A model generated the notes under the pieces. That model worked only from the letters and a program-made list of their open reading frames with translations, made no database searches and was not told the DNA's origin. A program made the position numbers and the translations under genes. Shown here piece after piece: positions 54,733 to 64,000 of a DNA stretch of 64,000 bases. The DNA comes from Alcanivorax sp. DG881 (GTDB lineage Bacteria; Pseudomonadota; Gammaproteobacteria; Pseudomonadales; Alcanivoracaceae), in contig NZ_DS989915.1 of the NCBI RefSeq assembly GCF_000155615.1, positions 1,532,084-1,596,083 of the forward strand, given 5' to 3'. Every line of letters starts with the position of its first letter. The first letter of the stretch is position 1.

Positions 54733-54975
54733 ATGGCAAAAAACGCAGCCCCCGCGCTGGAAACCTCGCTGGACAGTCTGGAAGCCCTGGTGGAACGGAT
54801 GGAATCCGGTGAGCTGACCCTGGAAGATTCCCTCAAAGCCTTTGAGGAAGGAGTGCGCCTGTCCCGGGAATGCCAACAGGCCCTGCAACAGGCTGAACAG
54901 AAGGTACGCATTCTGCTGGAGCAGAACGACCGCGCCGAGCCTGCCCCCTTCACCGGTGGTGACAATGAGCAATGA
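54733..54975 (+). CDS. xseB: Exodeoxyribonuclease VII small subunit
   Basis: 80 residues, the usual length. Two helices with [39 protein letters not shown] and [11 protein letters not shown] are diagnostic of XseB, which binds XseA to form exonuclease VII for single-stranded DNA. It overlaps ispA by 11 bp, the common xseB-ispA-dxs order. GGAGACGCTC precedes the ATG. Confidence 0.95.
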   Translation: MAKNAAPALETSLDSLEALVERMESGELTLEDSLKAFEEGVRLSRECQQALQQAEQKVRILLEQNDRAEPAPFTGGDNEQ

Positions 54976-55888
54976 TACAACCCGCAAGGCCGCGCCCGGC
55001 GATTTCATCGCGCTGGACCAGCTGACCGAGACAGCCAAGGCCCGCCTGGAGCAGGCCCTGGACCACTACCTGCCCGCCCAGAGTGCCGCTTCCCGACTCA
55101 GCCAGGCCATGCGCTATGCCGCGCTCAGCGGCGGCAAACGCATTCGCCCGCTACTGGTCTACGGCGCCGCCCAGCTGGCAGGCGCGAGCGCAGCCCAGGC
55201 CGATGTGCCTGCGGTGGCGGTGGAATTGATCCATGCCTATTCCCTGGTTCACGACGATCTGCCCGCCATGGACGACGACGACCTGCGCCGGGGCCAGGCC
55301 ACCTGCCACAAGGCCTTCGACGAAGCCACCGCCATTCTGGCCGGCGACACCCTGCACACCCGCGCTTTCGAGCTGCTTGCCTGCCATGGTGATTACCGCA
55401 GCGACAGCCGCATCGCCCTGATTCAACACCTGTGCCAGGCAGCAGGCGTAGACGGCATGGCCGCCGGCCAGATGCAGGACATGCTCGCCCAGGGCCAGCA
55501 ACAGACCGTGGCGGCACTGGAAGAAATGCATTATCTGAAAACCGGCCGCCTGATCACTGCCAGCCTGCAGCTGGGGTACTTTGCAGCAGAAAACGACGAT
55601 CCCGCCCTGCTCAGCAACCTGACCGACTTTGGCGATGCCATTGGCCTGGCATTCCAGATCCAGGACGACATCCTCGATATCACCGCCGCCACCGAACAGC
55701 TCGGCAAGCCTTCCGGCTCCGATGAAAAGCTGCAAAAGAGCACCTTTCCCTCCCTGCTCGGCCTGGAGCAAAGCCAGCAACGCGCCCGGCAACTGTGTGA
55801 CCAGGCGCAACAAGCCCTGGCCGGCTATGGCCCACGCGCCCTGCCGCTGCAACAATTAGCGCAATACATCATTACCCGGAATCACTGA
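54965..55888 (+). CDS. ispA: (2E,6E)-farnesyl diphosphate synthase
   Basis: 307 residues, all-helical prenyltransferase. The two Asp-rich motifs are [18 protein letters not shown] (first) and [11 protein letters not shown] (second). [16 protein letters not shown] and HYLKTGRLI are also typical. It makes C15 farnesyl diphosphate from IPP and DMAPP for quinones and undecaprenyl phosphate. The start lies inside the xseB end. Confidence 0.95.
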   Translation: MSNDTTRKAAPGDFIALDQLTETAKARLEQALDHYLPAQSAASRLSQAMRYAALSGGKRIRPLLVYGAAQLAGASAAQADVPAVAVELIHAYSLVHDDLPAMDDDDLRRGQATCHKAFDEATAILAGDTLHTRAFELLACHGDYRSDSRIALIQHLCQAAGVDGMAAGQMQDMLAQGQQQTVAALEEMHYLKTGRLITASLQLGYFAAENDDPALLSNLTDFGDAIGLAFQIQDDILDITAATEQLGKPSGSDEKLQKSTFPSLLGLEQSQQRARQLCDQAQQALAGYGPRALPLQQLAQYIITRNH

Positions 55889-56023
55889 TCCACCACTGAC
55901 GACCACCCCTCCAGACAGTTATACTAGCGGTTCAGGCGGAAGGCGGTACGCCCTGATTACTCCGCTTTCCACTGACGACCACTGGCCATTATCTGGCCTG
56001 CACTCATCAGGCTGCATGACCCT

Positions 56024-57946
56024 ATGCCCAAGACGTTTACTCAAATTCCGCTGACGCGACCCGATACCCCGCTGCTGGACACCCTGAGCAGCCCTGCGGA
56101 CCTGCGGCAGCTGCCCGCCTCCCAGCTGGAGCGCGTGGTCGATGAATTACGTGAATATCTGCTCTACGCGGTAGGCCAGTGTGGCGGGCATTTCGGCGCA
56201 GGCCTCGGGGTGGTAGAGCTGACTGTCGCCCTGCATTACCTGTATCACACGCCGGACGACAAACTGGTCTGGGATGTGGGCCACCAGTGCTACCCCCACA
56301 AGATTCTTACCGGGCGCCGGGAATCGCTCACCAGCATCCGCCAGGCGGGCGGCCTGTCCGGCTTCCCCAAGCGCAGCGAATCCGAATACGACACCTTCGG
56401 CGTGGGCCACTCGTCCACCTCCATCAGCGCCGCGCTGGGCATGGCGCTGGGCGCGGAAATGGCCGGCAGTGACCGCCGTGCCGTGGCCATTATCGGTGAT
56501 GGCGCCATGACCGCTGGCCAGGCGTTCGAAGCCATGAGCCACGCAGCGCATACGCGCTCCAACCTGCTGGTCATCCTTAACGACAACAACATGTCGATTT
56601 CCCACAATGTGGGCGGGCTTTCCAACTACTTCGCCCGCATCTGGGCCAGCAAGAGTTACATCGCCCTGCGTGAAGGCGGCAAGAAGGTGCTTTCCACCAT
56701 GCCGGCGGCCTGGGATTTCATCCGCCGCACGGAAGAAAGCATGAAGAACATGGTCAGCCCGGACATGTTGTTCGAGGCCATCGGTTTCAACTATATCGGC
56801 CCCATTGACGGCCACAATGTAGACGAACTGGTCCGCACCCTGGGCAACCTGCGCGACCTGGAAGGACCGCAGCTGCTGCATATCTACACCACCAAGGGCA
56901 AAGGTTTTGCGCCGGCGGAAGCCGACCCGGTGGGCTACCACGCCATCAACAAGATCGAACCCAAGCCCAAGGTCCAGGTGGCCGTTCCCAGCAAACCCAA
57001 GCTGCCCAAGTACCAGGATATCTTCGGCCAGTGGCTGTGCGACATGGCCGAGCAGGACTCGCGCCTGGTGGGCATCACGCCCGCCATGTGTGAAGGCTCC
57101 GGCATGGTGGAATTCAGCCGCCGCTTCCCGGATCGCTACCATGATGTGGCCATTTGTGAGCAACACGCGGTCACTCTGGCCGGCGGCCTGGCCTGTGAGA
57201 ATCAAAAACCGGTGGTGGCCATTTATTCCACCTTCCTGCAGCGCGGCTATGATCAGCTGATCCACGATGTAGCGCTGCAGGAACTGGACGTGACCTTCGG
57301 TCTGGACCGGGCCGGCCTGGTGGGCGAAGACGGCGCCACTCATGGGGGCGTGTTCGATCTTGCCTACCTGCGCACCGTCCCGAACATGATCATCGCGGCC
57401 CCTTCAGATGAAAACGAATGCCGCCAGCTGCTCTATTCAGCCTACCTGCACGAAGGGCCGGCAGCCGTGCGCTACCCGCGGGGCACCGGCACCGGTGCCA
57501 CCATCGAAGAAACCATGACCGCACTGCCCATCGGCCAGGCCCGTACCCTGCGCGACGGCCAGCAAGTTGCCATCCTGGCCTTTGGGGCACTGGTACCGGC
57601 CGCGCTTGAAGCGGCCAACGCACTCAATGCCACCGTGCTGGACATGCGCTGGGTAAAACCCCTGGACCGGGACGCCATTCTCAAGGCCACCGCCGGGCAC
57701 GCGCTGCTGGTCACCGCAGAAGACCATCAGCAAATGGGGGGCGCCGGCTCCGCCGTGAATGAACTGTTGCATGCGGAAGGTGTGGTGGCGGATGTGCTCA
57801 ACCTGGCGCTGCCGGATCACTTCATTCATCACGGCAAGCGGGACGTGTTACTGGCCGAAGCTGGGCTGGATGCTGACGGCATTGAACGCCAGATCCGCGA
57901 GCGCCTGAGCCGCCAGCAGACCCTGCGCGAAGCCCGGGAGCGCTAG
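56024..57946 (+). CDS. dxs: 1-deoxy-D-xylulose-5-phosphate synthase
   Basis: 640 residues, transketolase-like. It joins pyruvate and glyceraldehyde 3-phosphate, starting the MEP isoprenoid pathway. [17 protein letters not shown] and the Mg/TPP site [28 protein letters not shown], and [20 protein letters not shown] region ([17 protein letters not shown]) are present. It forms an operon with xseB and ispA, 135 bp downstream of ispA. Confidence 0.96.
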   Translation: MPKTFTQIPLTRPDTPLLDTLSSPADLRQLPASQLERVVDELREYLLYAVGQCGGHFGAGLGVVELTVALHYLYHTPDDKLVWDVGHQCYPHKILTGRRESLTSIRQAGGLSGFPKRSESEYDTFGVGHSSTSISAALGMALGAEMAGSDRRAVAIIGDGAMTAGQAFEAMSHAAHTRSNLLVILNDNNMSISHNVGGLSNYFARIWASKSYIALREGGKKVLSTMPAAWDFIRRTEESMKNMVSPDMLFEAIGFNYIGPIDGHNVDELVRTLGNLRDLEGPQLLHIYTTKGKGFAPAEADPVGYHAINKIEPKPKVQVAVPSKPKLPKYQDIFGQWLCDMAEQDSRLVGITPAMCEGSGMVEFSRRFPDRYHDVAICEQHAVTLAGGLACENQKPVVAIYSTFLQRGYDQLIHDVALQELDVTFGLDRAGLVGEDGATHGGVFDLAYLRTVPNMIIAAPSDENECRQLLYSAYLHEGPAAVRYPRGTGTGATIEETMTALPIGQARTLRDGQQVAILAFGALVPAALEAANALNATVLDMRWVKPLDRDAILKATAGHALLVTAEDHQQMGGAGSAVNELLHAEGVVADVLNLALPDHFIHHGKRDVLLAEAGLDADGIERQIRERLSRQQTLREARER

Positions 57947-57969
57947 CAAATCTCTCAAGGCACAACACA

Positions 57970-57994
57970 AAGGGGAGCGGTCATCGCTCCCCTT
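57970..57994. terminator. Terminator hairpin after dxs
   Basis: AAGGGGAGCG, loop GTCAT, CGCTCCCCTT, with TTTTT a few bases on. It overlaps the 3' end of the convergent diguanylate cyclase gene. Confidence 0.75.
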
Positions 57995-59219
57995 CGTCGT
58001 TTTTGGACTCCTTGACCAACCGCACCGGCGGCGGCGCCTCATACATCCGCCAGTCGTCCCGCCCCCCTTGTTTGGCCAGATACAAGGCGCGATCCGCCGC
58101 TTCCAGCAAATCCCCCGCGCTGTGGCGGTCACCGGGGATCATCATCGCGGCCCCAACACTGACGGTCACCTCCTGCATTTCCGGATTGTCCGCATGGGGA
58201 ATGGCCAGTGAACGCACCGACCGGCAAAGTCGGGAGGCCAGCTGCTGCGCTTCCACCTCATCGGTTTCCGGGTACAACAACACGAATTCCTCCCCGCCAA
58301 AGCGCGCCACCAGATCCCCTCCGCGGCGGCTGTAGCGGCGAAACTCCGCCGCCAGCTTTTGCAGGCAGAGATCCCCTTGCAGGTGCCCGTAATGGTCGTT
58401 GTAGGCCTTGAACCGGTCCACATCCACCAACATCACGGTCAGTGGCTGCCGGCTGCGTTTACAGCGGCGCCACTCCCTGTCGAAGGCCTCATCAAAAAAA
58501 CGCCGGTTGGCCAGGCCCGTGAGACTGTCTTCCCGGCTCAACCGGTGCAGGCGCTCTGCCAATGCCTGGGTACGACGTTGCTGGCGCAGTAGCTGGCGTT
58601 GGTTGAAAAAAAGCAGTCGGTCGCGTACTTCCGTGGAATAACACAAGAACATGCCCAGCAAGCTGATCCCGGTATAAGTACGGTGCAGCACCTGCCAGTC
58701 CAGCCCCTGACCCAGCTTTTCCGCGATCAGCGCGCCCACCAACCCGCCACCCCAACCGGCCAGCGACGCCACGGTAAAGCGCAGGCCAACCATGGCGTAG
58801 ACAATAACGAGGGCATAAATCACCGAGACGTGGGCCAGCTGGACGGAACCGCTGTCGCGTATAAAACCGGGAATAGCCACGGATACCGCCACAGCGAGGA
58901 AGCTGCCGAGGCCGGCATAGAGAGGGAAATAACGGTCCAGTGCCCGCACCTGGGCAAGCAGACCGGCCACCAGCACGATGATCCCCACCCAGATATAGGT
59001 GGACAACCACCAGCCACGGACCTGCTCCGGCGCCAGCGCGTAAATGCCGCTAATCAACAGCATGTAGAGCAGCAGGATATAGAAGGCGTTAACCCGGAAG
59101 CTTTCCACCGCTTCCTGGCACTGATACTCCCGGTATTCGCCCTCCAGGCGTCGCGGGAAGCGCAACCAGCGCACCCCGGGCACCACCACCCGTCGTGAAC
59201 GCGGGTCCGTGTCTGACAT
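57981..59219 (-). CDS. Membrane diguanylate cyclase (GGDEF)
   Basis: 412 residues. The N-terminal half (about 45-215) has six hydrophobic helices, a membrane sensor of unassigned type. A GGDEF domain (about 245-395) carries DSLTGLANRRFFDEAF and the active GGEEF signature (ARFGGEEFVLLYPE). It synthesises cyclic di-GMP from two GTP. A possible I-site RxxD is not obvious in the five residues before GGEEF. Together with the HD-GYP protein at the left end, both synthesis and breakdown of the messenger are encoded here. Confidence 0.9.
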   Translation of the reverse strand: MSDTDPRSRRVVVPGVRWLRFPRRLEGEYREYQCQEAVESFRVNAFYILLLYMLLISGIYALAPEQVRGWWLSTYIWVGIIVLVAGLLAQVRALDRYFPLYAGLGSFLAVAVSVAIPGFIRDSGSVQLAHVSVIYALVIVYAMVGLRFTVASLAGWGGGLVGALIAEKLGQGLDWQVLHRTYTGISLLGMFLCYSTEVRDRLLFFNQRQLLRQQRRTQALAERLHRLSREDSLTGLANRRFFDEAFDREWRRCKRSRQPLTVMLVDVDRFKAYNDHYGHLQGDLCLQKLAAEFRRYSRRGGDLVARFGGEEFVLLYPETDEVEAQQLASRLCRSVRSLAIPHADNPEMQEVTVSVGAAMMIPGDRHSAGDLLEAADRALYLAKQGGRDDWRMYEAPPPVRLVKESKNDEGER

Positions 59220-59312
59220 TGCAAATCCTTTGCGAATGAATCTTCCTGCAGGTTAAAAGTTAACCTTCAGAAGCGCCATCCCTTTGGCGCCAGCGGTAGT
59301 ACCAAAACGATA

Positions 59313-59798
59313 TCAGGTAAAGATGGCAGGAAATTGCCAGAGCAGCAATTGCACCACAGCCGCGGCATAGACCCCTGCCAGCAAGTCATCGACCATGATC
59401 CCCAGGCCTCCGGCCACCCGTCGATCCAGCCAGCCGATCGGCCAGGGCTTGATGATGTCGAACACCCGGAACGCCACAAAGCCGGCCAGCGCCCCCCAGG
59501 GAGTGATCGGCACAGCAATCATGGTAATCAGCAGGCCGGCGATCTCGTCCCAGACAATGCCGGGGTGGTCGTGCACGTGCATATCGTCAGAGGTCTTGCC
59601 GCACAGATAGGGCCCCACGGCGATCACCGCAGCGGTCACCGCCAGATACCCCCACAAAGGCAGCTGGGCACACAGCCACCAGATCGGCATGGCCGCCACC
59701 GTGCCAAAGGTGCCCGGCGCGATCGGTGCCAGCCCGGAGCCGAAGCCGAAGGCCAGGAAATGCACCGGGTTACGCATACTGGGGCGTTGAAATTCCAT
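59313..59798 (-). CDS. pgpA: Phosphatidylglycerophosphatase A
   Basis: 161 residues with about four transmembrane helices. FGSGLAPIAPGTFGTVAAMP, DDMHVHDHPGIVWDEIAG (metal-binding acidic cluster) and LAGVYAAAVVQLLL are family marks. It removes phosphate from phosphatidylglycerophosphate in the inner membrane. An AGGAA precedes the ATG. It is next to thiL, the usual gene order. Confidence 0.94.
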   Translation of the reverse strand: MEFQRPSMRNPVHFLAFGFGSGLAPIAPGTFGTVAAMPIWWLCAQLPLWGYLAVTAAVIAVGPYLCGKTSDDMHVHDHPGIVWDEIAGLLITMIAVPITPWGALAGFVAFRVFDIIKPWPIGWLDRRVAGGLGIMVDDLLAGVYAAAVVQLLLWQFPAIFT

Positions 59799-59849
59799 GT
59801 TATTCCTCGCGGGCTCTGTCTCGGCAATGGCTTTGAATTTTGTATGGTT

Positions 59850-59891
59850 TAGCGTGTGGCCATGCTGCCTGTTGCTTGCATGCGGCTCTTG
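59850..59891 (-). repeat. Stop-codon-adjacent repeat, copy after thiL
   Basis: On the minus strand the TGA is followed by CAAGAGCCGCATGCAAGCAA and CAGGCAGCATGGCCACACGC. Confidence 0.45.
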
Positions 59892-60857
59892 TCAAAAGTG
59901 CTGCCAGCCGGCCACCGTCAGGGCGCCCACCGCCCCGTTTCTCTGACGCAAACGAATACCCGGTTGGGCGTCCACCTGCCCCAGGCAATAGCACCCTCGG
60001 GGAACCGGTTGCGCCGCCGGCAGGGTAAACAATAGCAGATAGTCATCGCCGCCCTGCAGCTGCAAGGCCCGCTGCTTATCAGCACTGCAACCGGCCAGCA
60101 CGGGAGGATCCTCTGGCAGGGCCGCTTCATCAAGGCACGCTCCCAGCCCCCCCGATGCCTGCAGGATATGGCTCAGGTCAGCCAGCACCCCATCGGAAAT
60201 ATCAATACAGGCGCTGGCCTGGCCGCGCAACGCCATGCCCAGCTCCCACTGCGGGCGAGGGCGCCGGAAATGGCCGATGGCAGGCCCATGACGCTGGCCG
60301 GCCTGCCACTGCTCCAACCCCAGCAGCCCTGCCCCGGTGACGCCTCCCAGGCAAATCTGATCCCCCACCCGGGCCCCGTCGCGCCGCAACGCCAGCCCCG
60401 GCGGCACGGAGCCGGTGGCCTGAATGGAGACCGCCAGCGGGCCACGGGTAATATCGCCGCCTACCAGGCTGATTCCCGCCTGATCCGCCAGTTCAAACAT
60501 TCCCCGGGAAAACTCGGCCAGCCAGTCTTCATCCACCTCCGGCAGGGTCAGCGAAAGCAGGAACCAGAGCGGATTTGCGCCCATGGCGGCCAGGTCTGAG
60601 AGATTCACCGCCAGACAGCGGTACCCCACATCCGCCGGCGCCATATCTGCTGGAAAGTGACGGTCAACCAGGCTGGTATCCTGGGTCATCACCAGCTGTT
60701 GCCCGGCAGGGGGTACCAGCAAGGCACCATCATCCCCGGGGCCCAACACCACGGTGTCGCCCTGACGATGATGAAAATAACGCCGGATCAGGGAGAATTC
60801 GTCCAGAGGAGCCGCCTCTTGCGGAGGCGATTGGGAGAAATCGGCGGGATCAGTCAT
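59892..60857 (-). CDS. thiL: Thiamine-monophosphate kinase
   Basis: About 321 residues. It phosphorylates thiamine phosphate to thiamine diphosphate. The motifs LGPGDDGALLVPP, MTQDTSLVDRHFP, DLAAMGANPLWFLLSL, SLVGGDITRGPL, DISDGVLADLSHIL and GGDDYLLLFT are typical. I place the start at 60857 since the conserved part begins soon after; no good Shine-Dalgarno is seen for it or for the earlier start at 60893. It follows nusB in the same direction. Confidence 0.94.
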   Translation of the reverse strand: MTDPADFSQSPPQEAAPLDEFSLIRRYFHHRQGDTVVLGPGDDGALLVPPAGQQLVMTQDTSLVDRHFPADMAPADVGYRCLAVNLSDLAAMGANPLWFLLSLTLPEVDEDWLAEFSRGMFELADQAGISLVGGDITRGPLAVSIQATGSVPPGLALRRDGARVGDQICLGGVTGAGLLGLEQWQAGQRHGPAIGHFRRPRPQWELGMALRGQASACIDISDGVLADLSHILQASGGLGACLDEAALPEDPPVLAGCSADKQRALQLQGGDDYLLLFTLPAAQPVPRGCYCLGQVDAQPGIRLRQRNGAVGALTVAGWQHF

Positions 60858-60918
60858 GACAGAAGCATAACGCGGCTTGCCGGCAGAACGCACGGCAAGC
60901 CAGCGCCATCAGTGGAGA

Positions 60919-61368
60919 TCAGTCACGGGGGCGACGTTCCGAGGCTTCCGCGTAACGCAACTGGCGCGCCAGCTTGTCGAGCACCCCGTTGACGTATTTG
61001 AAGGAATCTTCCGCGCCAAACACCTTGGCCAGCTCGATGCCTTCGTTGATCACTACCCGGTAGGGGACATCCTGACGTTCTTTCAGCTCGAAAGCGCCCA
61101 GTCGCAGAATCGCTTTTTCCACCTGGGACAGCTCTTCCACCCGCCGATCCAGATACGGGGTAAGCAGCTCATCCAGGGTTTTCACCTGCCCCAGCACCCC
61201 ATGCAGCAGATCATGAAAATACTCACGGTCCACCTTGGCGAAATCCTGGTTCGCCAGGAACTGGGCTTCGATGTCGCTCACTGCCGCACCGGCCAGCTGC
61301 CATTGGTACAGGGCCTGAAGAGTGAAACGCCGCGCCTTGCGACGGGCACTGGGGCTGGTTTGGCTCAT
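60919..61368 (-). CDS. nusB: Transcription antitermination protein NusB
   Basis: 149 residues, all-helical. [20 protein letters not shown] at the start and [35 protein letters not shown] near the end are diagnostic. NusB binds boxA RNA with NusE for rRNA antitermination. It lies between ribH and thiL, the usual order. Confidence 0.96.
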   Translation of the reverse strand: MSQTSPSARRKARRFTLQALYQWQLAGAAVSDIEAQFLANQDFAKVDREYFHDLLHGVLGQVKTLDELLTPYLDRRVEELSQVEKAILRLGAFELKERQDVPYRVVINEGIELAKVFGAEDSFKYVNGVLDKLARQLRYAEASERRPRD

Positions 61369-61530
61369 AGTGTTCTCTACAAAATAAAGGCTGCCCTTTC
61401 CCTGTCTTTCCCCATACGGGGAGAAAACAACCTCCAGAAAACTCAGGAGGCGCCCCTTCTCTCGATAGTGAAAGAAGGGCTGGGGAGAAGGGCCGTATCC
61501 GGCGTCAGGCGTGCTACTGCAAGCCTGTTC

Positions 61531-62001
61531 TTACAAGGCTTTAAACAGCGATACCATTTCCAGTGCGCACAGGGCGGCTTCCGCCCCCTTGTTGCCGGCC
61601 TTGGTGCCGGAGCGTTCGATGGCTTGCTCGATGGTGTCCACGGTCAGCACGCCGAACGCCACCGGGGTACCAGTGCTGTTCTGAACCGAGGCAATACCTT
61701 TGGCCGCTTCACCGGCGACGAATTCGAAATGGGCGGTACCGCCACGGATTACCGCGCCCAATGCGATCACGGCATCGTAGCTGCGCTTCTCGATGACCTT
61801 TTTCACGGCCACCGGCATTTCCCAGGCACCGGGTACGCGGATGATTTCGATATCGTCACGGCTCACTCCGTGACGCACCAGCGCATCCACGGCACCGTCC
61901 AGCAAGGCTTCCACCACAAAGCTGTTAAAGCGCGCCACCACAATACCGTAACGGCCGCCCACGTTGCTCAGAGTACCTTCGAGAGTCTTGATGTTTTGCA
62001 T
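61531..62001 (-). CDS. ribH: 6,7-dimethyl-8-ribityllumazine synthase
   Basis: 156 residues. [34 protein letters not shown] and [20 protein letters not shown], the last containing the catalytic His, are typical. It condenses the pyrimidine and dihydroxybutanone phosphate in the penultimate step of riboflavin synthesis. It follows ribBX. Confidence 0.95.
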   Translation of the reverse strand: MQNIKTLEGTLSNVGGRYGIVVARFNSFVVEALLDGAVDALVRHGVSRDDIEIIRVPGAWEMPVAVKKVIEKRSYDAVIALGAVIRGGTAHFEFVAGEAAKGIASVQNSTGTPVAFGVLTVDTIEQAIERSGTKAGNKGAEAALCALEMVSLFKAL

Positions 62002-62140
62002 GTGTCTTGTCCTGATCGCTGGTTGCGCCTGGCAAGGCAGGAGCGTCCAGTGGTTTCGATTTGCTGCCTGACGCCGGACGCCTAGAGCCCAACGCTGAAA
62101 TCGGAAGCGTCAGGCCTAAGGCGTCGGGCATCCGGCGTCC

Positions 62141-63250
62141 TTAACTATCCGCGTCCACGTACTCGGTGATTTCCAGGTCGAAACCACTCAACGCGTTGAA
62201 TTTCATGGGGGAGCTGAGCAAGCGCATTTTGCGCACGCCCAGCGCCTTCAGAATCTGGGAGCCGGTGCCAATATTGCGGTACGCACGGGACTCGCCCTTG
62301 GGCTTGCCTGCAGTGCCGCCGAAGAAGGCATCCAGGCGCTCGACGATATCGTTGGAGGCATAATCCTGACCCAGGATAATTACCACCCCGGCATCCGACT
62401 GGGAGACGGTTTCCAGCACCCGATGCATGTTCCAGCCGGTGCGGCCATTCATCTTGGCGCTCATCAGATCACGCAACGGGTCCACCTGGTGCACCCGTAC
62501 CGTCACCTCTTCGTCTTCACTGATCTCGCCTTTCACCAGCGCCACATGAGTCAGCCCGTCCACGGTGTCGCGGAACGCCACCAGGCGAAAATCGCCGTAC
62601 CAGGTATCCAGCTCGTGGTCAGACACCTGCTCGATGGTCTGTTCGTTCAGGGCGCGATACTGGATCAGGTCGGCGATGGTGCCGATCTTCAAGTCGTGCT
62701 CTGCAGCAAACACTTCCAGGTCTTCCCGGCGTGCCATGGAGCCATCTTCATTCATGACTTCGCAGATAACCCCGGACGGCTCGCAACCGGCCAGCGCCGC
62801 CAGATCGCAGGACGCTTCGGTGTGACCGGCACGGCGCAGCACGCCACCCGGCTCGGCCATCAGCGGAAAGATGTGCCCCGGCTGAACAATGTCATAGGCG
62901 CGAGCATTACGGGCCACGGCGGCCTGCACGGTGCGCGCACGGTCGGCGGCAGAGATCCCGGTGGTCACCCCTTCGCGAGCTTCGATGGATACCGTGAACT
63001 TGGTGCCAAAACCACTGCCATTGCTCTGCACCATCAACGGCAGATCCAGCAACTCACAGCGCTCGCGGGACATGGGCATGCAGATCAGACCACGGCCGTA
63101 CTTGGCCATGAAGTTGATGGCTTCGCCAGTCACGTGCTCTGCCGCCATCACCAGGTCGCCTTCGTTCTCCCTGTCCTCATCGTCCATCAGGATAACCATC
63201 TTTCCCTGACGGATATCTTCGATCAGTTCTTCAATACTGTTGAGTTGCAT
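62141..63250 (-). CDS. ribBA: 3,4-dihydroxy-2-butanone-4-phosphate synthase with degenerate GTP cyclohydrolase II domain (RibBX)
   Basis: About 369 residues. The first half is an intact RibB ([36 protein letters not shown]). The second half is similar in length to GTP cyclohydrolase II, but the zinc triad CxxGdvfGSxRCDCG is absent: the matching stretch reads [20 protein letters not shown]. Such RibBX proteins are known to have only RibB activity; a separate RibA should exist elsewhere. I chose the ATG at 63250, since the conserved start is [20 protein letters not shown]; the longer frame starts at 63286. Operon with ribE and ribH. Confidence 0.92.
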   Translation of the reverse strand: MQLNSIEELIEDIRQGKMVILMDDEDRENEGDLVMAAEHVTGEAINFMAKYGRGLICMPMSRERCELLDLPLMVQSNGSGFGTKFTVSIEAREGVTTGISAADRARTVQAAVARNARAYDIVQPGHIFPLMAEPGGVLRRAGHTEASCDLAALAGCEPSGVICEVMNEDGSMARREDLEVFAAEHDLKIGTIADLIQYRALNEQTIEQVSDHELDTWYGDFRLVAFRDTVDGLTHVALVKGEISEDEEVTVRVHQVDPLRDLMSAKMNGRTGWNMHRVLETVSQSDAGVVIILGQDYASNDIVERLDAFFGGTAGKPKGESRAYRNIGTGSQILKALGVRKMRLLSSPMKFNALSGFDLEITEYVDADS

Positions 63251-63322
63251 AAAACCGCCTTCAGGCTGGCACGCAACACGCGACACGCCTGCATGATGCG
63301 TGTCTGCGTAATGCCTGCAGCG
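63251..63322 (-). repeat. Stop-codon-adjacent repeat, copy after ribE
   Basis: On the minus strand the ribE TAA is followed by CGCTGCAGGCATTACGCAGA and CACGCATCATGCAGGCGTGT, then GCGTGTTGCGTGCC. It occupies the ribE-ribBX spacer. Confidence 0.5.
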
Positions 63323-63982
63323 TTATTTCAAAAACCCGTTTTCCGCCAGGAACGCCATGGAAATCCCCTCGGAAGTGGGCTCGGCGGCCTTCTCTCCCAG
63401 GAGCAGGCGTTCCAGATAGCGGGCTATGATATCAACTTCCAGGTTCACTGGCGTCCCCACCTGCCATTGGCCGATGGTGGTTACCTCCTGGGTGTGCGGG
63501 ATAATGTTCAGGGAAAACACCGCCCCGACCACACTGTTCACCGTCAGGCTGATGCCATCGACGGTGATTGAGCCCTTGTGGGCAATGTACTTGGCCAGCT
63601 CCGCCGGTGCCTCGATATCGATACGCACCGAACGGGCATCCTGCTTCATCTCGACAATCTTGCCCAGGCCATCCACATGACCGCTGACCAGGTGGCCACC
63701 CAGGCGGGAGGACGGTGTCAGGGCTTTTTCCAGGTTTACCGTGCTGCCCACGCTGATTTGCGCCAGCGAGGTCAGCGACAGGGTTTCCCCGGACACATCC
63801 GCCTCAAAGGCGCTACCAGGCAACGCGGTGGCGGTAAGGCATACGCCGTTCACCGCAATGGAGTCGCCCAGCTGCACATCGGAAAAATCCAGCCCGTCGC
63901 TCTTGATCAGCAAGGTCACATCGCCGCCTTTCGGGGTCATGGCGGCCACCTTGCCCATGGATTCGATAATGCCGGTAAACAT
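63323..63982 (-). CDS. ribE: Riboflavin synthase, alpha subunit
   Basis: 219 residues, made of two similar lumazine-binding barrels. MFTGIIESMGKVAAM at the start, the repeat SIAVNGVCLTAT (first) and SITVDGISLTVN (second), and GGHLVSGHVDGLGKI are the hallmarks. It makes riboflavin by dismutation of two lumazine molecules. ribD probably lies just outside the window. The upstream 18 bases hold AGGTTTTC as a possible ribosome site. Confidence 0.95.
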   Translation of the reverse strand: MFTGIIESMGKVAAMTPKGGDVTLLIKSDGLDFSDVQLGDSIAVNGVCLTATALPGSAFEADVSGETLSLTSLAQISVGSTVNLEKALTPSSRLGGHLVSGHVDGLGKIVEMKQDARSVRIDIEAPAELAKYIAHKGSITVDGISLTVNSVVGAVFSLNIIPHTQEVTTIGQWQVGTPVNLEVDIIARYLERLLLGEKAAEPTSEGISMAFLAENGFLK

Positions 63983-64000
63983 GAAAACCTCGTATTGTCT

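Noticed and set aside
56147..57343. A 398-codon minus-strand frame opposite dxs
   Set aside because: Shadow of dxs; composition is that of a complementary strand.

Overview
The window looks like a chromosomal segment (GC about 60%) of a marine gammaproteobacterium, most likely Alcanivorax or a close relative. Pointers are an ectoine operon with a MarR-type EctR regulator, a complete CrbS/CrbR acetate-switch locus, a fatty-acid alpha-dioxygenase-like gene behind an AlkS/MalT-type regulator, several outer-membrane porins, and the order ribE-ribBX-ribH-nusB-thiL-pgpA. The genus is inferred from gene content; no rRNA or tRNA gene was seen.

Layout. 1-2028: an M23 peptidase cut by the left edge and an HD-GYP protein. 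2282-6087: a thrS-hisI-cysS operon, a gene set known in other bacteria as zinc-starvation paralogues. 6297-10953: a GntR regulator with a BASS-type transporter, a DUF2254 membrane protein and two tandem START-domain proteins. 11119-16072: yidD, a small His/Cys secreted protein, a ZnuD-like TonB receptor with a His-rich loop, and an AztD-like His/Asp-rich lipoprotein, together a probable zinc-acquisition unit, then a small outer-membrane barrel. folE2 (28286-29245) is a fourth gene type often under zinc control. No convincing Zur box was found, so joint regulation is a hypothesis.

16230-21830 is a foreign, lower-GC array of seven minus-strand integron cassettes with recognisable attC sites and no integrase in the window (CALIN-like). 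One attC is long and Vibrio-like. Another is split by an IS3-family element whose ends continue into the attC arms.

22177-27850 holds the alpha-dioxygenase-like heme enzyme and its probable LAL regulator, separated by 295 bp of nested palindromes. 29421-38259 is an osmoadaptation block: a TRAP transporter resembling the TeaABC ectoine importer (DctP convergent with DctM/DctQ), ectR-ectA-ectB-ectC, and a DcaP-like porin. 38642-50350 is the acetate module: acs, CrbR, CrbS (symporter-sensor hybrid kinase), a DEDDh exonuclease, a cNMP/CBS/DUF294 protein, an ActP-like symporter and DUF4212. 50643-64000 is mostly housekeeping: dusC, a porin, xseB-ispA-dxs, a diguanylate cyclase, then pgpA, thiL, nusB and riboflavin genes.

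A pattern outside normal feature types recurs across the window. About ten genes are followed, at or within a few bases of the stop codon, by a TAAGAGnCGC-like motif leading into low-complexity DNA made of ACGC, GCAAC and GCATGC words. A REP-like nested palindrome and a MITE-like element are also present.
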